A stretch of 64,000 nt of DNA. It comes from Pontiella desulfatans (GTDB lineage: Bacteria; Verrucomicrobiota; Kiritimatiellia; Kiritimatiellales; Pontiellaceae). The notes below the pieces were generated by a model, which had not been told where the DNA came from, searched no databases, and saw only the letters and a program-made list of their open reading frames with translations. The position numbers were made by a program, and so were the translations under genes. Of this stretch, positions 57,597 to 64,000 are shown in pieces (position 1 is the first letter of the stretch; every line of letters starts with the position of its first letter). Where the stretch lies: the NCBI RefSeq assembly GCF_900890425.1, contig NZ_CAAHFG010000001.1:1550001-1614000 (forward strand). Direction: 5' to 3'.

Positions 57597-58481
57597 ATGA
57601 AAATAATAAAAGGAACCATATTGGGAGTTTTTGCATTGTGCGTGCAGGGTGCATTGGCTGGTGTAATTATCGATGGAACTTCTGCCAATGGAAACGGCAG
57701 CTTTGAGTTCGATGCGTCCGGAGACGCTTTAACCGCCGATGGCGCTCCTGGGAAATGGGTCTCAACGAGTGGCGATTTGACAATCGACGGCAACGTCGGC
57801 GAGCTTAAAGAGATTACGACCGTGTTCGCCCGTGATGCAGTGGCATCGGACGGGTCGTATTCTCTGCGGGTCGACTCGGGGTTCAATGGTAATCCTTCGG
57901 TGCAGCGGGGTGGCGTCCTGAATACTGGTTACGTGGTTGGCGCTGATGACGAGTTCACATTCAGCTTTGATTGGCGGAAAACAGATAACAAGCTTGGCGC
58001 AGCCAATTTTGATGTATTTGTGTTCACTTCGAGTAATGACGCTCTTGATGGCACGCTCACTTCACTCTATAAGGGTACCTTTGGGAGTGGTCCTGCAATG
58101 GCTTCATTTGTCTCAGTTTCGTTGACCTCTGGCGATTTTACGATCGCCGGCGCGAATGAGGGGAAAAAGCTGTTCGTAGCTTTTGCGGCGGGAGGGTATA
58201 CCCAAGCCTCCAACACGTCACCGCTGAATATCGACAACCTAAGCCTAACGGTCATTTCGGAACCGGCGACGCCGGCCAACCTCATCATCGACTATAATAC
58301 GGGGCAGCTATCCGTAACCGCCACGGAAATGGCTTCGGGCGCAGCCAACACACTGCAGGGAACAATGGATCTGGTCACACCCAACTGGGTGGATCTTTCG
58401 ACCACCACCGGTGTTGACCAAGTGACGTGGCTGATCAGCGAGTCGGAAACCAACCGGTTTTTCCGCGTCGAGTCCAACTGA
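57597..58481 (+). CDS. Secreted protein, paralogue 1, PEP-CTERM replaced, 294 aa
   Basis: ATG at 57597 behind GAGGGAAAAGTA. Signal peptide (ILGVFALCVQGALAG), then a jelly-roll-like body (NGSFEFDASGDALTADGAPG, DEFTFSFDWRKTDNKLG). The first 215 residues are almost identical to the next gene at DNA level. Where that gene has VIPEPATLGLV, this one has VISEPATPANL and continues into a C-terminal module (NTLQGTMDLVTPNWVDLSTT...FFRVESN) like that of the 1100-aa protein downstream. Domain swap at the sorting signal is evident. Confidence 0.78.
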   Translation: MKIIKGTILGVFALCVQGALAGVIIDGTSANGNGSFEFDASGDALTADGAPGKWVSTSGDLTIDGNVGELKEITTVFARDAVASDGSYSLRVDSGFNGNPSVQRGGVLNTGYVVGADDEFTFSFDWRKTDNKLGAANFDVFVFTSSNDALDGTLTSLYKGTFGSGPAMASFVSVSLTSGDFTIAGANEGKKLFVAFAAGGYTQASNTSPLNIDNLSLTVISEPATPANLIIDYNTGQLSVTATEMASGAANTLQGTMDLVTPNWVDLSTTTGVDQVTWLISESETNRFFRVESN

Positions 58482-58567
58482 GCAAGCAAACAATCAAATA
58501 AGTGTCCGAGCAGGGTTTGCAGGGAACTCAGCAACCTGCGGGCGGGTGAAGGAAAAAGAAAAAGGAA

Positions 58568-59308
58568 ATGAAAATGAAAATAAAAGCAGGAATCATATTG
58601 GGTGTCTTTGCGCTGTGCGTGCAGGGTGCATTGGCTGGTGTAATTATCGATGGAACTTCTGCCAATGGAAACGGCAGCTTTGAGTTCGATGCGTCCGGAG
58701 ACGCTTTAACCGCCGATGGCGCTCCTGGGAAATGGGTCTCAACGAGTGGCGATTTGACAATCGACGGCAACGTCGGCGAGCTTAAAGAGATTACGTCCGT
58801 ATTCGCCCGTGATGCAGTGGCATCGGACGGGTCGTATTCTATGCGGGTTGACTCAGGGTACAACGGCAGCCCATCCGAACAGCGTGGCGGCATCCTGAAT
58901 ACTGGTTACGTGGTTGGCGCTGACGACGAGTTCACATTCAGCTTTGATTGGCGGAAAACAGATAACAAGCTTGGCGCAGCCAATTTTGATGTATTTGTGT
59001 TCACTTCGAGTAATGACGCTCTTGATGGCACGCTCACTTCACTCTATAAGGGTACCTTTGGGAGTGGTCCTGCAATGGCTTCATTTGTCTCAGTTTCGTT
59101 GACCTCTGGCGATTTTACGATCGCTGGCGCGAATGAGGGGAAAGAGCTGTTCGTAGCTTTTGCGGCGGGAGGGTTTACTCAAGCCTCCAACACGTCACCG
59201 CTGAATATCGACAACCTAAGCCTGACCGTCATTCCGGAACCGGCGACGCTGGGGCTGGTTGCAGCGTTCGGTGGCGGGCTGCTCTTCATCCGCCGCTTGA
59301 TGATGTAA
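58568..59308 (+). CDS. PEP-CTERM secreted protein, paralogue 2, 246 aa
   Basis: Signal peptide and body as in paralogue 1, ending in an intact VIPEPATLGLVAAFGG, hydrophobic helix and RR motif. It is thus sorted to the surface by exosortase. The tandem arrangement indicates recent duplication. ATG behind AAAGGAA. Confidence 0.85.
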   Translation: MKMKIKAGIILGVFALCVQGALAGVIIDGTSANGNGSFEFDASGDALTADGAPGKWVSTSGDLTIDGNVGELKEITSVFARDAVASDGSYSMRVDSGYNGSPSEQRGGILNTGYVVGADDEFTFSFDWRKTDNKLGAANFDVFVFTSSNDALDGTLTSLYKGTFGSGPAMASFVSVSLTSGDFTIAGANEGKELFVAFAAGGFTQASNTSPLNIDNLSLTVIPEPATLGLVAAFGGGLLFIRRLMM

Positions 59309-59346
59309 GCTAACCGTATTTTTTCGCATAACGGGTTTTCAACGCA

Positions 59347-59376
59347 TTAGGCCCCCTGACGATTCGGGGGGCTTAA
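59347..59376 (+). terminator. Terminator-like hairpin
   Basis: TTAGGCCCCC and GGGGGGCTTAA pair across a 9-base loop, 40 bases after the PEP-CTERM gene; no long T-run follows. Confidence 0.6.
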
Positions 59377-59431
59377 TCGCATAGCACAGGGAACGGGTGC
59401 CGGACGGAACCGCCTAATCGGCGGGCATGTA

Positions 59432-62400
59432 ATGAACATGTTAAAAACAAGTATCATTGGAATCGTGTTGCTGGTCGCGGGTTGGGCGGATGCCTACCAG
59501 ATCTGGACCAGCACATGCCGGACGCCGGCCTTTGTGCTGGAGCGGACCGATCAGTGGGATCGCGTGGCGGCTCAGGTTAAAGGGTTGAATATCAACTTCA
59601 CTTCGACGGACTATTATCCCGGCGAACAACCCGGGCCCAATAACTGGCCCTTGATTCTGTCCACGTACGCCACGGCTTCCAGCCAGACCTTTCAACCCTT
59701 TACGCGCAGTGCGTGGGAAAATGATTGGGGGCCGGCGGGTGAAGGCCTGACGTTGGATGATGCCCTGCCGCGGTATCTCGCTCGCGGGGATGCGTGGGGG
59801 TATACCATCTCCCTCATCATGCTCTATGATATTCGTTTAGAAAGTGGTGGTCCTATCTATTGGTGGAATCCGGATGATATTACCGAGGTGCGGAACTGGC
59901 TGGATAACAACGGATACAGCCATGTCAAGCTGATGTGGAATGTGAGACAAGACAATGCCCGCGAGCGGGATTTATCAGCGCATCCCGGCGTGGATGCTGT
60001 GCTGATGGAGGCGAATTTCGAGCATTGGGAGACGAACGACGGGAACCGGTGGGGCTTTCTGCAATGGTTCACAACAACCTACCCGAATCGCGATGTGGTT
60101 TTCCAGTTGCACACCTTCGGGGAAAAAACAAAGGACGAGTATACAGGCATTCGCCGCTTTGTCCGTTCGATCTCGGCCGATATTCTCGGCTCCACCGATT
60201 TTGTGCGGAGCGATCATTGCATCGTTTTACCGATGACCTATGTGCCGTTTCATGAATATTGGTCATTCCTTCCGGAGCATGAACCCGCCGGCGACCTTTA
60301 CGGAGACAGCATGACCGGGCTGCTGCTTTCATTGATTGAACAAAAAGATCTTTTTGAAGGCACGGCTCCCGGCGGCTTGATCAGCTCAAATCAGTGCAGC
60401 AGTTTTGACCGCACATACGACCTCTACGCCGCTGTTGCGGATGGCAGCTTGACCAACACCGCCACCTGGGGGCGGGCCGCTCCGGTGGCGGGCGACACCA
60501 ATATCTGGCAGAGTGCCGGCCACTGGATCGGCTCGCACGGTCTGCCAAATGCTTCCACGTTGACGTTTCATGGGGAAACGCTGGTAATTCAGCCAGGGGG
60601 GCTTCTGGCCCAGGCCGTTAATACAACCACCTTCTCCATGAGAAACCTGGTGCTGGATGGCGGTGCGATTTCGCATAGTGAGCTCGGTTCAACAACGCTC
60701 AACCTGAACGGTGACACACTGTATCTGAATGCAGGGCAAATCCAGGCGGGCGGAGCCAGCTCCAACCAAAATATTTCCTTCAAGAATGCAGGTGTTTCAG
60801 GAAGCGGAACGGTCAATATTACCGCGAAAGGGGCGGGCGGCTCGCAGATCGATTTCCAGAGTACGGTCGATTTGACCGGCTTCAGCGGAACCTTTGCCGT
60901 CTTGGAAGACGGCATCCTGAACCTGCCGGCGATTACAATTGGATCGTTCGGTATCGATCTGTCCGGTAGCGGTCGCTACCGACTGGATGATGAAGTAGCG
61001 GTCTTCTCGTTGGTGATTGATGGCGCAGACGTCCCGGCTGGCACGTATGCTTACAGTGATTTCCCCACCAGTCAGCAGGATAACCTGATCGACGGCGGCG
61101 GAACGATTCATGTGCGTTCCAGCCGAACTGCGATACAGAGCGGCACGCTCGACGAAGGCGCAACCTGGGGCGTTGTACTCCCAACGTATGCCGATGAGGA
61201 TACACACCGTTGGCATGGCGGCATAAACCGTTTGGGCGTTTCCGATAAAGAGGCGTTTGAGGGTGGGGGACTCGTTCTTGGAACTGGCGGGGAGCTCGCC
61301 TCGGACAAAGCCAATGCAATACTCTGGATAAGAGATCTAACCCTTGAAGGCGGGACGATTTCAAATCAGAAAACCGCCCCATTCTATATCAACCTCAGGG
61401 GACATGTGCTAACGCTGAACAGCGGGTTCCTGCTGGCTGATTCTGGAGCCTACAACACGGATCTTTTTTTCCAAAATGCGACACTGGCCGGTAGCGGAAC
61501 AATTGAGATTGCTGGCACGAGGGCTAATGATCTTCCCGAGGTCCGTTTTGACGCATCGGTCGATACGTCTGGATTCAGCGGCACTTTTTTGGTGACCGAC
61601 AACGGCGTGCTGGCCCTTCCAAACCTTGGAACCCCCTCTTTCAGCATCACGTTGGCGGGTAGCGGGAAATATAAATTTGATTCTAATATCGTGGTCAACG
61701 ATCTGATGATTGACGGTGTTTCGCTGGATCCGGGGATCTACTATTACGATGACTTAACGACCGCTCAGCAGGCGCATCTGGTGGAGTCGAACGGTCGCAT
61801 TGTCGTCTTCGCGCCGTTCGTTTGCGTGCAGGGCGGGGCGCTGAATGATCCAGTCATCTGGGGCGGTATCGCGCCTCCGGTTGCCGGGGATACCAATCTC
61901 TGGCGTTCGCTGGATTATTCCCTCAATGCCGGCGGTGCGGCGTGGAGTAATGTGACCTTCCAGGGGGATACGCTATGGATGGAACCCGGCAGCATGCTGA
62001 ATCCGGGGGCTGCGGGACAGACGCTGCTGTTGAACAATCTCATATTGGATGACGCAACCATCTGCAACAATCGGCTGAACGCCTTCACGCTGGATCTGAC
62101 GGGGCATTGGATGCGGCTCGTCCAAGGAACCATTCGTGCCGGAATTAAAGAGGTAAACCGGGATCTGATTGTTAAAAACGCCCGCCTGACGGGGTTCGGT
62201 ACAATTGATGTCGAAGCCGGGGACGCCTCGGGAGCGGAAGTCCGTTTTGAATCCACCGTCGATACCGTCGGGTTCACCGGCCTGTTCAACGTGCAGTCAA
62301 ACGGAATCCTGAACCTGCCCCCCATTTCCACGCCCTCGTTTGGCATTCGGCTTTCCGGCAGCGGGCGGTTGGTGCTGGATGACGATATTGCGGTGACCTC

Positions 62401-62734
62401 GCTGGAAATCGATGGAAAACTCTTCGCGGACGGCAGCTATACCTACGCGGACTTCACGTCGGTCGAGCAGTTTTTCCTGATCAATAACGGCGGCGGCATT
62501 ACGGTGGATGCCGCCGCCAATCCCCCCGGCAGCATCGTTATTTCTTCCAAAGGTTCATCGACGGGTATTGGTCTCACCGATCTTTCAGTCTATGCCACCT
62601 ATACCCTTCAGCATTGCGACGATCTAACGAGTTCCAACTGGGTGGATATTGCATCAACGACCGGGGTTCAATCCGTTCAATGGCAGGTTCCTTCCACCAG
62701 CGATGCGCTGTTCATGCGGGTGGTCTCTCCTTAG
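59432..62734 (+). CDS. Large secreted protein with three beta-helix repeats, 1100 aa
   Basis: Signal peptide (SIIGIVLLVAGWADA). Residues about 20-330 form an unrecognised, possibly TIM-barrel, enzyme-like domain with many Trp (PIYWWNPDD, FLQWFTTTYPNRDVVFQLHT). Then three repeats of about 225 residues follow (each opens TWG..PVAGDTN or similar, then LNL.G..L.L..G.I and a SGSG.. FS GTF .. NLP block), as in autotransporter-type beta helices. The end (YTLQHCDDLTSSNWVDIAST) is a C-terminal module like that of the 294-aa protein. No PEP-CTERM. Confidence 0.75.
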   Translation: MNMLKTSIIGIVLLVAGWADAYQIWTSTCRTPAFVLERTDQWDRVAAQVKGLNINFTSTDYYPGEQPGPNNWPLILSTYATASSQTFQPFTRSAWENDWGPAGEGLTLDDALPRYLARGDAWGYTISLIMLYDIRLESGGPIYWWNPDDITEVRNWLDNNGYSHVKLMWNVRQDNARERDLSAHPGVDAVLMEANFEHWETNDGNRWGFLQWFTTTYPNRDVVFQLHTFGEKTKDEYTGIRRFVRSISADILGSTDFVRSDHCIVLPMTYVPFHEYWSFLPEHEPAGDLYGDSMTGLLLSLIEQKDLFEGTAPGGLISSNQCSSFDRTYDLYAAVADGSLTNTATWGRAAPVAGDTNIWQSAGHWIGSHGLPNASTLTFHGETLVIQPGGLLAQAVNTTTFSMRNLVLDGGAISHSELGSTTLNLNGDTLYLNAGQIQAGGASSNQNISFKNAGVSGSGTVNITAKGAGGSQIDFQSTVDLTGFSGTFAVLEDGILNLPAITIGSFGIDLSGSGRYRLDDEVAVFSLVIDGADVPAGTYAYSDFPTSQQDNLIDGGGTIHVRSSRTAIQSGTLDEGATWGVVLPTYADEDTHRWHGGINRLGVSDKEAFEGGGLVLGTGGELASDKANAILWIRDLTLEGGTISNQKTAPFYINLRGHVLTLNSGFLLADSGAYNTDLFFQNATLAGSGTIEIAGTRANDLPEVRFDASVDTSGFSGTFLVTDNGVLALPNLGTPSFSITLAGSGKYKFDSNIVVNDLMIDGVSLDPGIYYYDDLTTAQQAHLVESNGRIVVFAPFVCVQGGALNDPVIWGGIAPPVAGDTNLWRSLDYSLNAGGAAWSNVTFQGDTLWMEPGSMLNPGAAGQTLLLNNLILDDATICNNRLNAFTLDLTGHWMRLVQGTIRAGIKEVNRDLIVKNARLTGFGTIDVEAGDASGAEVRFESTVDTVGFTGLFNVQSNGILNLPPISTPSFGIRLSGSGRLVLDDDIAVTSLEIDGKLFADGSYTYADFTSVEQFFLINNGGGITVDAAANPPGSIVISSKGSSTGIGLTDLSVYATYTLQHCDDLTSSNWVDIASTTGVQSVQWQVPSTSDALFMRVVSP

Positions 62735-62746
62735 AGAATGTCCGCC

Positions 62747-62772
62747 AATGACGCATATTCGTGTCTCATGAC
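62747..62772. promoter_or_regulatory. Palindromic site related to 57437-57460
   Basis: AATGACGCATATTCGTGTCTCATGAC shares the ATGAC..CA..ATTCGTGT..CATGAC frame with the perfect palindrome after the response-regulator gene. It lies about 90 bases before the LacI-type gene. Confidence 0.45.
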
Positions 62773-62776
62773 AACG

Positions 62777-62786
62777 GGGGGGGGGG
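62777..62786 (+). repeat. Poly-G tract of ten
   Basis: Ten G in a row 75 bases before the LacI-like start. Long G runs can slip in replication or be sequencing-error prone. Confidence 0.6.
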
Positions 62787-62860
62787 CTTTGGGGAATATG
62801 GGTTTAATTGTGCAGATGGAGATTCGCTGCACGGTTGTTTGAATTTGAGGAAGACGATAG

Positions 62861-63079
62861 ATGAAAACGAATCGAGTGACGCAGAAGGATATTGCCCGGC
62901 GAGCCGGAACTTCGGCCTCGCTGGTGTCCCGGATACTGAACGGAAAAACCGCATATATCAGCGTCTCGGACGAGACGATGACCCGTGTGCAGTCTGCGGC
63001 GGAAGAACTGGGATATCGGGCCGGATCAAGGGGTTCTTCCAACCCTGACCATGTGGCTCTTGAAAATGAAGAAGGATAA
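62861..63079 (+). CDS. Solitary LacI-type DNA-binding domain, 72 aa
   Basis: [23 protein letters not shown] is a LacI-family HTH, with the hinge-like LGYRAGSRG at its end. The ligand-binding domain (about 270 residues) is missing: the frame ends one base before the sulfatase start, which has its own ribosome site in GAAGAAGGATAAA. It is either a truncated regulator or a stand-alone DNA-binding protein translated together with the sulfatase. Confidence 0.75.
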   Translation: MKTNRVTQKDIARRAGTSASLVSRILNGKTAYISVSDETMTRVQSAAEELGYRAGSRGSSNPDHVALENEEG

Positions 63080-63080
63080 A

Positions 63081-64000
63081 ATGAGTAAATGGATAATTGT
63101 AGGTGGCCTGGCGGCATTATTGTGCGGCTTTGTGCATGCGGCTGAAAAACCGATGAATGTGATTTTTATTCTGGCCGATGATTTGGGCTGGAGTGATACC
63201 ACGCTGTATGGCACCACCAGTCTGTATAAAACGCCGAATATTGAGCGGCTGGCCAAGCGGGGAATGACCTTTACCCGCGCTTACTCGAACAGCCCGCTCT
63301 GTTCACCGACCCGTGCCAGCATTCTGACCGGCCAGACCCCGGCCCGCCACGGCTCGACCGCCCCGCAGCATCATCACGGAGAGGTGCGGCTGAAAGCGGG
63401 CGTCGAGCCCTCGACCAGCCCCGGAAACAAAGCGCTCGGAACTGTTTCTGTGACACGGCTGGACACTAAACTTCCAACCCTGGGAAAACTGATTAAAGGT
63501 GACGGGTATGCCACTGCCCACTTTGGAAAGTGGCACCTCGGCCCGGAGCCCTACAGTCCGCTTCAGCATGGCTTCGATATCGATATCCCGCACTGGTACG
63601 GCCCAGGACCGGCCGGCAGCTTCCTCGCCCCGTGGCAGTATCCGAACTTTAAAGCCAACCATCCGAAAGAACATATTGAGGATCGCATGGCGGAAGAAGC
63701 GGTTGCATGGATGACGTCCGTAAATATGGAGCAACCGTTTTTTATGAACTACTGGCAGTTTTCGGTACATGCGCCGTTCGATGCCAAAGAGGAGCTGATC
63801 GAAAAATACCGCAACGAGATCGATCCGAAAGACCCGCAGCGCTGCCCGATCTATGCGGCGATGGTTCATTCTCTCGACGATGCCGTTGGCTCACTGCTCG
63901 ATGCCGTTGATGCGGCGGGTATCGCCGATGAAACGGTTATTGTCTTTATCTCCGACAACGGCGGCAACATGTATGACGATGTGAATGGAACCACCGCGAC
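63081..64000 (+). CDS. Secreted sulfatase (S1 family), 3' end outside window
   Basis: Signal peptide ([16 protein letters not shown]), then [19 protein letters not shown] and the canonical maturation motif CSPTRAS (Cys about residue 74). [18 protein letters not shown] carries the Lys-His pair of the active site, and FISDNGGN the further metal ligands. The gene is open to the right edge. It starts one base after the LacI-type HTH gene. Confidence 0.93.
   Translation, partial: MSKWIIVGGLAALLCGFVHAAEKPMNVIFILADDLGWSDTTLYGTTSLYKTPNIERLAKRGMTFTRAYSNSPLCSPTRASILTGQTPARHGSTAPQHHHGEVRLKAGVEPSTSPGNKALGTVSVTRLDTKLPTLGKLIKGDGYATAHFGKWHLGPEPYSPLQHGFDIDIPHWYGPGPAGSFLAPWQYPNFKANHPKEHIEDRMAEEAVAWMTSVNMEQPFFMNYWQFSVHAPFDAKEELIEKYRNEIDPKDPQRCPIYAAMVHSLDDAVGSLLDAVDAAGIADETVIVFISDNGGNMYDDVNGTTA

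Noticed and set aside
1-64000. CRISPR array
   Set aside because: No regularly spaced repeat of 23-40 bases was seen; repeats found are adjacent tandem units or gene modules.

Overview
The window joins two different kinds of DNA. Bases from about 39.8 kb to the right edge look like the chromosome of a polysaccharide-degrading PVC-group bacterium, most like a Kiritimatiellota (Pontiella-type) marine saccharolytic organism. It carries a large hybrid two-component sensor, big secreted beta-helix and LamG proteins, PEP-CTERM proteins, two sulfatases, a solitary LacI-type DNA-binding domain and a second sensor/regulator pair. This assignment is inferred from gene content; there is no rRNA or other marker gene. 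Bases 1 to about 39.1 kb are accessory DNA.

Layout. (A) 1-9.0 kb: a plus-strand run of small plasmid/ICE-type genes, an ArdC-like antirestriction protein and two adjacent caspase-like proteins. A 1457-bp IS4-type element has landed on one start codon. (B) 9.0-10.9 kb: the 3' half of a tRNA-Gly(UCC) gene with its terminator, short direct repeats and a tyrosine recombinase, which together look like one attachment end of an integrated element running to the right. (C) 10.9-20.0 kb: HTH regulators, then a minus-strand operon with small membrane proteins, a 57-residue peptide ending in Gly, an E2-like protein, a JAB-E1 fusion, zinc proteins and a HerA-like ATPase with a nuclease-like tail. (D) 20.1-30.1 kb: defence-type cargo, with a DNA-methyltransferase remnant, a TPR protein hit by the second IS copy, DUF4747 plus a membrane protein, TcmP plus a DUF5131 protein, Fic, a SprT-like protein and AbiE. 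(E) 30.1-39.1 kb: two paralogous small proteins, an acidic protein, a membrane/coiled-coil protein, an Orc1/Cdc6-type ATPase, long hairpin-rich or C-poor non-coding stretches and a second HerA-like ATPase. (F) 39.1-64 kb: the chromosomal saccharolytic region.

The most unusual feature is the 9.2-39.1 kb element. It encodes an initiator with the Orc1/Cdc6 sensor-2 and winged-helix signature, two HerA-type ATPases and a ubiquitin-like conjugation cassette. Several of its genes are preceded by sequences that read as archaeal BRE/TATA promoters at the spacing expected for leaderless or very short-leader transcripts. Two further signals recur at its promoters: a TTCCA-N5-TGGAA palindrome and an AGTGTKACG box 27-28 nt before three start codons. 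These signals link sections C and E into one element although cargo D separates them. The two IS copies lie in opposite orientation about 19.5 kb apart, and each keeps its own perfect 9-bp target duplication.

In the chromosomal part, repeated secreted-protein modules show recent duplication and domain exchange. A near-identical module occurs in three neighbouring genes, and two tandem paralogues differ in that one ends in PEP-CTERM and the other has had that tail replaced. Limits: no database search or alignment was run, family names come from motif recognition, and the right end of the integrated element was not found.
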